Part shown: in pieces, positions 42,701 to 54,700 of the stretch
How positions within the stretch are numbered: position 1 is the stretch's first letter
Layout of the letters: every line of letters begins with the position of its first letter
Origin: Bosea sp. PAMC 26642
GTDB taxonomy: Bacteria; Pseudomonadota; Alphaproteobacteria; Rhizobiales; Beijerinckiaceae
Length of the DNA stretch: 64,000 nt
Reading direction: 5' to 3'
Assembly: GCF_001562255.1 (NCBI RefSeq)
Contig: NZ_CP014301.1
Location: 4,929,501-4,993,500 of the forward strand
Program-made: the position numbers and the translations under genes
The notes under the pieces: model-generated
Told to the model about the DNA's origin: nothing
Database searches by the model: none
The model's input: only the letters and a program-made list of their open reading frames with translations

Positions 42701-45700
42701 CTTGCTGCGGCCCAACTTCAGCGGCAGCGGCTATCTCGATTACGGCGACACGCCCGGCGACAAGGCGACCTACACATTCACCATCACTCAGGCAGGCGTC
42801 TACGACTTCCACGTGCGCTACGGTTCCAATGGTGCCCGGCCGCTGGCCTTCTCGCTGGATGGCGCGGCCGCCACGAACCTGCCCTTCGTGGCCACGGGGA
42901 CCAACACGTCCGGCCCGACCGAGGGCTTCAACAACTGGGGTGTCCAGAAGGTCAGCGGCGTCCAGCTCTCGGCCGGCACGCACAGCATCTCGCTGGCGAT
43001 CCCCACGGGCTTCGTATCCGGCCCGAACATCGACGCCATCGCGATCACGGCAGCAGGGGCGACGGCTGACTTCTCGGCCGGCAACTCCAATCCGCTCGTG
43101 GCGCAGAGCGCCTTCCAGGTCACCGAGGGCACGGCGGTTGTCGGAACCGTCACGGCCAGCGACCCGGACGGCGACCGCGTCGAGTTCAGCCTCACATCCA
43201 ACGCGGCGACCGACAACGCCCGCTTCACCATCAACGCCAGCACCGGCGCGCTGACCTTCAATACTGCGCCTGACTTCGAGCTGCCGACCGACGCCGATGC
43301 CAACAACAGCTACGTGGTCGAGGTGTCCGCCTCCGACCGCACGGGAACGTCGCTGAAGACCATCATGGTCACGGTCGCCAACGACCCGGCGGACGACGCG
43401 CCGGTGGTGACAAACGTGGCTCCGGTGGTCTCGACCACTTCCTTGTCCACGCCCGAGAACCAGGCCGCGGCCGGAACGGTGGCGGCCTCGGACGCGGACG
43501 GCGACACACTCAGCTACGCGCTCACCGCCAATGCGGCGACCGACAACGCGCTGTTCACCATCAATTCCACGACCGGCGCATTGTCGTTCCTCGTGGCGCC
43601 CGACTTCGAGGCGCTGGCCGGCGACACGCAGTTCACCGTCGAAGTCGCAGTCGGCGACGGCGCGCTCACCACTACCAGGACGATTGCCGTGTCGGTGACG
43701 GACGTGGACGAGGGCGGCCCCGTGGCGGTCACGTTCGGCGCGCTGACAGCCTATTCGTCGCAGGACCGCCCGCAGGATGGCGGCCAGGTCGTTTCGACGC
43801 CTTCGGCCCTGACACTAGACGGCAACTTCTGGAAACGCTCGACCCTCACCGAAACCTATGTGATCACGGCCGACACCAAGCTGCAGCTCGATCTGCGCAC
43901 CGGCACCGGAACGGAAACGCCCGAGATCTCGGCGATCGGCTTCGACCTGGACGAGGATCCATTCGACGGCGACGCCAGCATCTACCAGCTCGGCGGGACG
44001 CAGACGCAGGGCGGCTTCATCGACCTGCGCGGCTCGGGCACCCCGAACCAGGACGGCTCGGTCCGGTTCGTGATCGACCTTGGCGCGCATGCCGGCAAGT
44101 CGATCTCGTCGCTCGTGTTTATCAACGATGACGACAGCCGTCCCAATCTCGGCTCGTCGATCTTCTCCAACGTGCAGTTCTTCGAGGCAGCCGATGAGAA
44201 TGGCGCGCCGATCCTGGTCGGCGGCGGCATCGCGGACCGGACGCTCCTGGAAACGGGCTCCATCGAGGTCGACCTGCCGTTCTTGGATCCGGACGGCGAT
44301 GCGCTCAGCTTCACCGTGGTGGTGAAGAACGCGGCCGGGATGGTGGTGCCGGCCGGCAACCTCGCGGTGGTCGACGGCGTCCTCGCCGGCAGCGTCGCCG
44401 CTCTCGGCGAAGGCGTGTTCACCGTCACGGTGACGGCGAGCGACGGCTTGAGCTCCACCTCAGACAGCTTCCTGTTGACCGTGAACCCGGTGAACGACGC
44501 GCCGGTGGCGGACGACGTGCTGCTCGAGCCCTTTGTGGCGCAGACCGGCGCGGCCTTCGCGGGTTTCGACGTGAACTCCTTCGCGCAGTACTTCGCAGAC
44601 CCGAACGGCGACGCCCTGACCTTGACCGTGGAGGGCCTGCCGCAGGGCCTGAGCATCAACCAGGAAGGCTACGTCTCGGGAACGCCCATGACGGCCGGGA
44701 CCTATCCGGTGATCATTCGTGCGACCGACCCTGCGGGGCTATCGGACACCATCACGATCCAGCTGGTGGTGGGCGGCCAGGGCAACGTCGCCAAGAGCAT
44801 CGAGGCGGAGGCCTTCACCGGCCTGTCCACTGCGGCCGGGTTCTTCGCCAGCGGAGCCGCCACGGCCTCGGGCAGCCAGCTCGTCCTGCTGAACCAGGGC
44901 GCTTCTGGCTCCGTGTCGACCAATCTGTCGGCCAGCGGCCTCGCCAATGGCTTCTACAAAGTCACCGCCTATGTGTTCGACGAGACCGACGGCGCGAGCA
45001 CCTTTTCGGTCTCGGTGGGCGGGACGTCGCTGCAGGTGGGCGGGTCCTCCACGGTCGTCCTGAGCGACGCGGGGCCGGGCTCGTTCGTGAATCCGTCCTC
45101 GGCGCGCGGAACGGCCGCCAATGCGGGCAACCTGAAGGCGATCGCCTTCGACACGGTCGTCCAGGTCCAGAACGGCACGGTCATGACCCTGTCGGGCCAG
45201 GCGCTCGGCAGCGAGTCACTGCGGGTTGACCGCTTCGTGTTCGAGCCCGTCCAGGCGGCCAACACGGCTCCGACCGGACTGGCGCTGACCGGCTCTGTCC
45301 AGGAGAACGTGGCCGGCGGCGTGATCGGAGTCCTTTCGGCCACGGACGCGCAGGGTGACGCGATCACCTTCTCGACGACGGACGCCCGCTTCGTTGTCGC
45401 CACCAACCAGGTCAGCGGCCTAGCTGAGCTCAAGCTTGCAACCGGCGTGTCGCTGAACCACGAGACGGCGAACGGCACGACCGTGAGCGTAACGGCAACC
45501 GACAGCAAGGGCTCGGCGACCACCAGCCAGCTAGTGCTCAACGTCTCCGACGTGAACGAGGCGCCGGTCCTGAGCGGAACGGTCGCGACGCAGGCCTTCG
45601 AGGCCGGGATCGGTGGACAGGTCAGCCTCGCGGCGCTGGTCGCGACCGATCCGGACGCCGGCGACCTCGCCAGCCTCGGCGCACGCCTGGCGGGCGGCGG

Positions 45701-48700
45701 AGCGCTTCCGGCGGGCATCACGCTCTCGGGCGGCTCTCTGGTGGTTTCCGGCACGGTTTTGGCCGGAACCTACATGGTCGAGCTGTTCGGCACCGACGGC
45801 GAGCTCCTTTCGGCTCCCATCTCGTTCACGGTCGTGGTCGATCCGGCCTCCGAGCCGGAGCCGTTCGAGCCCGTCGTGGTGCAGGGGGAGGTCGCGGTCG
45901 TGACCCTCACCCAGGCTGCCGACGCGAACTCGACGATGCTGCGGACGCAAACATCCAATCCGGAAGCGCCGGGCACGGGCAAGATCCTGGACCAGTTCGG
46001 CCTTCGAGCCGGATATACCGGGACGGGCTATCTCGACTTCGGCAACGATCCCGGCGACAAGGCCTCGTTCGTGGTCACCGTCGAAGAGGCCGGCGAATAC
46101 GAGATCGACATCCGCTACGCGTCCAGCGACGCCCGCTCGCTCGACTTGGCGGTCGGAGCGGGGGCGCCCGCCACTATTCAGTTCGCCAGCACCGGCACTC
46201 CGGCAGTGGGCAGCACGCCGGCGGTGGACGGCTTCAACGTCTGGTTGACCCAGACCGTCACGGTCACTTTGCAGGCCGGCGCCAACACGCTGTCGCTGGC
46301 CATCCCGGCGGGCCGCACCAACGGCCCCAACATCGACAGCCTGACGATCCGCCAGCCCGGTCCGCCCGCTGACATCTCGGCCGACGCGGACGGCAACCTG
46401 TTCCTGTCCGGCCCCCAGGGTGAGATCACCGGGGCCGCCAAGGATTCGATCAACTTCACGGTAGCAGGCCGCGACGACGATATCGTCAAGACGGAGATCA
46501 GCTTCGACAACGGCCTGACCCGCACGGTCGTCCTGCCCGACGCCGATGGCGACTTCGTCGCCAACGGCTCGGCGCTCACGCCAGGGACCAAGGTCGCGAC
46601 CGTGTATGTCACCGACGAGGCTGGCAACGTCGCGTCCAAAACCATGACGTTCGTGGTCGGCGCCGGCGCGACCGGAGGTCCGATCACCATCCAGGCAGAG
46701 GACGCCACCAAGGTCACCGTGCAGGACACGGGCGTGTCGACCAGCGCCGATTTCACCCGCGTAGTGAACGCGGCCAATCCCGACGCCACCGGCAACTTCC
46801 GGGCTGGTGCGGTGGATGGCGCCTATATGGACTTCGGCGCCAATGCGGGCGACGCGATCACCATCTCGGTCAATGCGGCAACGGCTGGGGCCTACCAGGT
46901 CACGTTCCGCTACGCGAATGGCGGGGCCGCCAACCGGCCGCTGGAACTGTCGCTGAACGGCGCAAGCGCGACGGCGGTGGACTTCGTTCCCGGCCCGGTG
47001 ATCGGGACGGGCACGACGGCGTCGGGATGGGAATCCTGGGTCGAAAAGACGGTGACGCTGAACCTCACCGCCGGCGCGAACACGATCAAGCTGGCCATCC
47101 CGTCCGGCGCGACAGCTGGTCCCAACATCGACCAGATCGTGTTCACGCCCCCCGGCGGGAGCGGGCCGGTGGAGCCCGTGCCGTTCCTGCTGACCCTGCA
47201 GGCCGAGGCGTTCACGCCGATTGACACGACGGGAACCGGAAACCAGATCACCCAGGCGCGTACGCTGACCAATCCCGAGCCGACGCTCCCGCTTCTGCGC
47301 GACGTCAATTCGGACGGGCTCTGGGACGGGTTCACCGGCACCGGCTATCTGGACATGGGCGCGCAGATCGGCGACGCCGCGTCGTTCAAGGTCACGGCAC
47401 CCACCGCCGGCACCTACACGTTCACGTTCCGCTTCTCCAACGGAGGCGGCGCGCCCAATGGCGACCGGCCCATGACGTTGGTGGTTTCCGGCGGCGAGAC
47501 CAAGACGGTCTCGTTCCCGGGTACCGGCGTGAATGGCTGGGACGCCTGGACGACCACCACGGTCGAGGTCGTCTTGGCGGCGGGCGAGAACACGCTCACC
47601 ATCGCCAACACGGTCGCGAACGGCCCTAATCTCGACAGCGTGACGGTCAGCAAGGATGACGTTGGCACCGGCGGGCCGATCGACCCGCGCGCCCAGCAGA
47701 CCTTCGTCGAGGTGGTGAAGGTAAACTTCGAGCCGGCGCCCGGGCAGACCACCCAGGGATTGCCCGCCGGATATCAGACCCCGACCGGATATCTGTCCGA
47801 CGTGGGCGCGGCCTATGGCGCGCGCGGCAACGGATTCTCCTACGGCTGGGTGAGCGAGACCAGTGTCGCGGACGGCACCGCCAACGGAACGACCCCGCTG
47901 GCCCAGCCCGCCAACGCGCATTGGTACAAGAACACCGTCACGGGCGCGTCGAACCTGCAGAAGACCTACGCGCATTTCGAGTATCCTGGAGCCAGCGGCG
48001 ACAATGCGCGGGCGTGGGAGATCGGGCTCGAGAACGGCACCTACCAGGTGCGGATCTCCGTCGGAGACACGGCCGGCGCGTTCGACAGCTCCTATGCGAT
48101 CAATGTCGAGGGCCAGAGGTTCGGCTCGACCTTCGTGCCCGCCAATCCTGGCGGAAACGGCAACCTCAACGGCGGAGGCTTCCGGTCCACGCTGGTCACC
48201 GGCATCGTGCAGGTCCAGGACGGCAAGCTGACCGTCGACTCCATCGGCGGCGTCAACACCGAGATGCAGTATGTGGAGATCGAACGGGTTCCGGACGTCA
48301 CCCCAACCGACAACCGGGCTGCCGATCTCGACTACTCGTTCTTCGTGGCGCCCCGCGCCGCCTATCTCAACGACCAGGTTTCGCTGGAGATCGGCGATGA
48401 CGGTTCGCTGCCCGTGGGCATTAACCCTCTGGCCAGCCTCGTGGTGGGCGTCAACGTGCAGGCCCCCGGCTACCGAGGGCCGAACATCGCCCATGTGGAC
48501 GGCATCAAGCTCGTGGAGACGTTGACCGGAGTCGAGGTCGCTATCAACGTCCAGATCAGCGGCGGCGCGGACTCGCTCACGATCCGGCCCTTGGCCCAGC
48601 TCAAGGAGAATACCAGCTACACGCTGCTGGTCGAGGACGTGCTCGATCTCGGCAGCATCACGGACGGAACCGCGCCGCTGCGGCAGATGCAGGACCTGAC

Positions 48701-51700
48701 CACCACCTTTGTGACCGGCGTGGCGCCCGTGGAGGTGGCCCGCGAGGTCGCGTTCACAACGCAGACGCTGCTGAACGGCTTCGCCGACGAGGCGGGCGGC
48801 TTTACGTCGATCGAGTTCGGCCCCGACGGCAAGCTCTACGTCGCCACCATCATGGGCGAGATCTATCGCTGGACGGTGAACTCGGACGGAACGATCAACA
48901 AGGCCTCCAAGGAGAGCCTCATCCTGGACTACCTGGCCCAGGACGGCGACCGGCGGGGCATCATTGGCTTCGTGTTCGATCCCGCCGATCCCAACACCAT
49001 CTGGATCAGCGACAACTACCCCATCCCGCGTGAGAACAAGGCGTTCAACACGCCTGAGTTCTCGGGCCAGATCAGCAAGATAACGCTGGGGGCGGGCGGC
49101 TCGTTCACGGGGGCGACGGCCGAGACCTACATCACCGGGCTGCCTCGCTCGGGCGGCGACCACGTCACCAACAGCCTCGAATTCCGCGCCAATCCGAACG
49201 CGGGCCAGCCCGGCGAGCCGGCGTATCTCCTGTACCTCTCGCAGGGCTCGAACTCCGCGGCCGGCGCACCCGACGGAGCCTGGGGCAACCGCCCCGAGCG
49301 CCTGCTCAACGCCGCCATCCTGGAGATCGACCCGACGCGCGACGCGCCGAATGGTGGCTTCAACGTGCGCACCGAGCCGGTGACCGCGCCCACCACCCAG
49401 AACACGGGGTTTAACGCGGACGGCACCTATCCGGGCTTCTACAATCCCTATGCGGCCGACGCCGTCCTGAAGATCTACGCCACCGGCGTGCGCAACGCCT
49501 ACGACCTGGTCTGGCACTCCAATGGACAGCTCTACGTGGCGGCGAACGGCACCGCGTCGGGCGGCAAGACCTTTGATGATCCGACCCAGGCGGGAAGTCA
49601 GGTCATCACGAACTCGCCCACTCAGGACGACTACTTCTTCACCATCAAGGAGGGGATGTATTACGGCCACACCAACATTCTGCGCGGCGAGTACATCCTG
49701 AACGGCGGCAACCCGACCGCCGGCGTCGACAAGAACGAGGTAACCGACCGCAAGGACGGCAATCCCAACACGGACGGCTACGACGCGGGCGTTGCCTATG
49801 ACCCGAACTACGACATCGCCGGCGCCTACAGCCTCGGCCGCAACCAGTCGCCGAACGGCAGCATCGAGTACAAGGGCAGCGCCTTCGGATCCAACCTGAA
49901 GGGCGCGCTCCTGATCGCGCAGTTCTCGACGGGCGACAACGTCCGCTCGATCCTTGTCGATCAGGACGGCAAGATCATCGGCGACGACGTGCTGCGCCGG
50001 CCGGACGGGTCGATCATCAACAACTACATCGATCCGCTCGACATCATCGAGAACCCGCTGACCGGCCAGCTTTACCTGATGACGCTGAACCGCGGCACCG
50101 GGGCGAGCCAACTCGTGCTGCTCACGCCCGCGCCGGGCGGAGTCACCCAAGACATCTCCGCCGACGAGAATGGCGACCTCGCCCTCGTGGTGGTCAATGC
50201 CAGCAATCCGGACGCGGTCGTGTTCCAGGTCAACGGCCTGGACAGCGACATCACCGCCATCCGGGTCAACTTCAACAACGGCCTGCAACAGACCGTCACG
50301 CTCAACGCCCAGAAGCAGTTCACCATCGATCCCAACATCGACACCGGCCCGATCACGGCCCGCGTCGAAGTCACGGACGACGCCCTGAACCGCGCCTCGG
50401 TGAGCACCACCTTCACGCCCGGCTCGACCAACCCGAATCCGGGCAGTCTCGTGCCGCTTCTCACCATCCAGGCGGAGGACAACACGCCGGCGGACGGCAC
50501 GTCCGTGGTCGCCGCGACCGGCGGGACGTCGCAGATCCAGATCCGCACCACGACCAATCCCGAGCCGAGCACGACGACCGGTCTGGTCGGCGGCCTGCGG
50601 CCGGGCGCGTTCGGCCTCGACGGCAACACCGTGAATACCGACGGGGTCGCCGGCGGCTATGCCGACTTCGGCGCGTCCAACGCCGACTTCGTGACCTTCA
50701 CCTTCTCGGTCCCGGCCGACCAGGCCGGTTCCGGCATGATCAAGGTGCGCTTCGCGAATGGCGGAACGGCCGACCGTCCGCTGGGGCTGGTCGTGAACGG
50801 CGCCGCGGCCGGCACCGTCAGCTTCCTGCCGCCCGTCGGCGTCACCGGTGACGCCGCCTGGACCACTTGGCAGGTGGTGGACGTACCGGTCAGCCTCGTG
50901 GCCGGCCTTAACACGGTCACGTTCCAGGCCACGGCCGGAACGGGGCCCAACATCGACCAGATCGAGGTTCTTGCGCCCGAGCCCACCACTCAAAACGTGC
51001 CCTACGCCTACTATGAGGCGGAAAACGCCCAGCTCGTCGGCGCCACGGTGGTGACCGAGAACCGCAACCAAGAGGGCGCCGGCTTCGTCGACTTCGTCGG
51101 CACCGGCAACCAGTCGATCACCTGGACGGTGAATTCAGCCAATGCGGGCTCGTTCGAGATCGCGTTCCGCTACGCCCTGGCCGACTCGAAGGCCGACCGT
51201 CCGCTGAGCCTGACGGTGAACGGGGTCTCACTCGGCCAGGTGAACTTCGAAGGCTTCGGCCCCGACGCGGAAAACACCTGGCAGTTCCAGACCGCGCTCG
51301 TGAACCTCGTGCAGGGCGCGAACACCATCACGGTGACCGCTCCCAACGCGGTCGGTCCGAACATCGACCAGCTGCGAGTTGCCACCGGCGCGGCCGCTCC
51401 CCCGTTCGAGCCCGACTATGTCTCGATCACCACGGGAAGCCGGATCGAGCTCGAGCAGACGGCCGACAACTCGACCCGGGTCCTCAACAACCAGGCCGTG
51501 GAGTTCTTTTTCGAGGTCGCCCAGGACGGGCTCTACGCCCTCGATCTCGCCGCCAATGCGGGTGCGCCGAACGGGCAGGGGCTGCGGCTCTTCCTGAACG
51601 GTGTCGCGGTCGAGACGCTCGCCTTCCCGGGCGTCGGAACGGCAGGCGAGAAGACCGCCTATCTGCAACTCGATGCCGGCACGCAGTACCAGCTGCGCGT

Positions 51701-54700
51701 GCTCTCGAATGCGCCGGGCGCAAGCGCGATCGACTACCTGGACGTACGTCTAGCCCCGGGCAACGCCAACGCCGACATTGCGGTGCAGAGCCTCGACCCG
51801 GCCTATCTCGACAACCGCCTGCACTTCAGCTTCCTGGAGGACCCGGACGCCGTGGAGCCGGACTCCGCCGACCGCGACTTCAAGGACAGCGGCACGGTGC
51901 GCATCACCAACACCGGCACGGAAGCCCTGACCTTCACGAGCCACGAGCTCACGGGTCCGTTCGTGCTTGCCAACCCAACACAGCTCGACGGCCTGTCGAT
52001 CGCGGCCGGGCAGTCGGTCGACGTGACGGTTCTGTTCAACAGGGCGGCCTACACGCCTCCGACCACGAATGTGGACGCCACTTCGACGGTGTTCACCGGC
52101 GCCCTCAAGCTGATCACGAACGACGCCGACACGCCCTTCACCACCATCGACCTGGCCGGGTTCTGGCAGGCGAGGGACGAAGGCGGCCAGGAGCCGAATG
52201 TCAACGAGATCTGGAAGATCTTCGGTTTCGGCAACGTGATCGAGAACCTGACGCTGCGCGGAGGCGGTGAGAATTCATCCCTCAGCACCGACGACGTGTT
52301 CGCCAAGACCGACGAGACCGAGGTATTGTCGCCCTATTGGCGGATAGCGGACGGCTTCACGCAGGCCAAGGTCACCCAGATCGCGGCCTTCCATGGCACC
52401 GGCGGCGCGACGTTCCACATCCACAACCCCAACAACAAGGGCGCCAACGTCCAGTTCTGGAACCACGAGGGAACCGACAACCAGCGCCTGCTGCCCAACG
52501 CGGGCAACGACACGAGCTTCGCCACCCGCACCTTCACCCGGGCCGACATCCCGGATGGCTGGGTCGGAAATGACATTTTCGGCATCTCTGTCGCCGGACT
52601 GTCGAGCGATCCGCGTCTCAATCCGCGCGGCAATGTCGAGGTGGTCGGGGCCCAGCAGGGCCATACCGTCAAGATTTTCCAGGCGTTGGACGCGAACGGC
52701 GCTGTGATCCCCAACGTCTATCTGGGGATCATGGACTACACGGGCATCAACTACGACTACAACGATAACCTCTTCGTCATCGAGGGCGTCACGCCCGTCG
52801 GCTTCGGCCAGAGCATGACGGTGGCCGGGCTGGACTCGGCGGCGGCGGACGAACGTCTCGTCTTCACCAACATCGATACGCCGGCCAACGCCCAGCAGGC
52901 CTTCCGCAACGAAGCCGTGATCACCATCACGAATGATGGCGCGGCGGCGCTGACGATCGAGAGCATCGAGATCGGCAACCCGGCCTTCCAGATCGTCGGC
53001 GCGACGCCGACCTCCGTGGCGGCCGGCGCCAGCGCCACCGTCACGGTTCGCTTCGTCGGGACCCACTCGGGAACGACGGCCGGCGCCGAGCTCTACGAGA
53101 CCACTCTGACGATCGTCTCCAACGATTTCACTCAGGGACAAAAGGTCATCACGCTTGCGGGCCTCGCCCAGGAGTTCTCGGAGAACAACTCCGAGCCGAC
53201 GGTCGCCCAGATCGTGGAAGCCTTCGGCTACGGCACGGACGTGGCGCAAGGCGAGCTCGCAGGCGGCGGCGTGGTCGAGGTCATCGGGGACGAAGTCCTG
53301 ATGCCCTATCTCGAGCGCCTCGACGCCACCAAGTCGATCGAGGTGATCCAGATCGCCGCCTTCTTGAATCAGGGCAACGTGGCGCGCCTCGGCTTCCATG
53401 GCCTGGGCTCGTCACAGGTCACCAACTTGTTCGCCAACGACGACCAGCAGGGCCAGACCGTCCTGCCGGACCAGCTCGTGACGGGCGCCGGCGCGGGCGC
53501 CAGCGCGGCGCGCGGCACGATCACCCAGGCTGGGCCCTTCGGGCTCTACATCTCGGTGGACGGCCGGCCGACCTACTCGTCCTGGACGGACCCGAAGGCC
53601 AACGACATCGACCCGAACTTCGGCAACTTGGTGGATACCGGGGAAGGCCACCTGATCCGCTTCTTCCAGGCGCTCGACCAGGCCGGGAACGTGATCGTCG
53701 GGACCTATATCGCCATCCAGGATTACCCCGGGGCCGGCAACTACGACTACAACGACCACATGTTCGTCATCAAGAACGTCAAGCCGCACGAGCTGACGGC
53801 GGCAAACGACGCCAACAACAACGACGTGAACGACGCACTGGAGACGGACACGGACGCCGACGGGACCGTGAATTTCTTCGACACGACCACGACGCCTCCG
53901 ACCGGCCCGCAGGCACCGTTCGGCGGCACGGCTCCGGCCTTCGCCAATGGGCTGCTCACTCTGGACGCGTCCAACTACGACACGGGTGGGCAAGGGGTCG
54001 CCTATAGCGACAATTCCGGGCGCGACGGCGGCAGCACCACGTTCCGTACGGGCGACGCGGTGGAGTTCGTCGGAACCGAGAACGACGTCGGCTATGTCCG
54101 GCCGGGCGAATGGCTGGAGTACACTGTCAACGTGCCGACGGCCGGCGTCTACGACATGAGCTTCTTGGCCAAGACGCCGCTGGCCAATGCTACCGTGGCG
54201 ATCTCCATCGCAGGGGGCGCGACGCTTGCGACCGCGACACTCCAGGACGGCGGAGCGAGCTTTTCGGCCGCTCCGTTCCAGGCGAGCGCCCCGGTAGGCG
54301 TGTCTCTGGGGGCGGGCGTGCAAACCATCCGGCTGACCTTCAATGGGACGCCGGAGGCTGGCTCGCTGTACCTGATGGACCTGCGCTCCGTCAGCTTCGA
54401 CTATCGCGAGCCTCCGGCTCCGGTCACGCAGACGCCGTTAGGCGGTTCGCCCGCCACGTTCGTGAACGGCGCGCTCACGGTTGACGCGTCCAACTACGAC
54501 AACGGCGGACAGGGGGTCGCCTACAACGACGCCGTCGGCCTTCAGGGCGGCTCCAATGGCGGTCGCACGGGAAGCGCCGTCGAGCAGACCGGAACAGGCG
54601 ACATCGGCTGGATCGAAGCAGGCGAGTGGCTCGAATACACGATCGACGTGCCCACGGCAGGCGCCTACCGCTTGACCTTCAACACGGCCACGCCCGACCC

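Noticed and set aside
41151..42983. A 610-codon minus-strand frame
   Set aside because: Shadow of the cadherin-like repeats in the giant gene, with no start signal or family likeness.
45531..51071. A stop-free minus-strand frame of 1,846 codons inside the giant gene
   Set aside because: It mirrors the plus-strand gene, whose high-GC codon use suppresses stops in the antisense frame. Its composition (His/Arg/Gly/Val-rich) has no domain likeness and the plus-strand frame is clearly protein.
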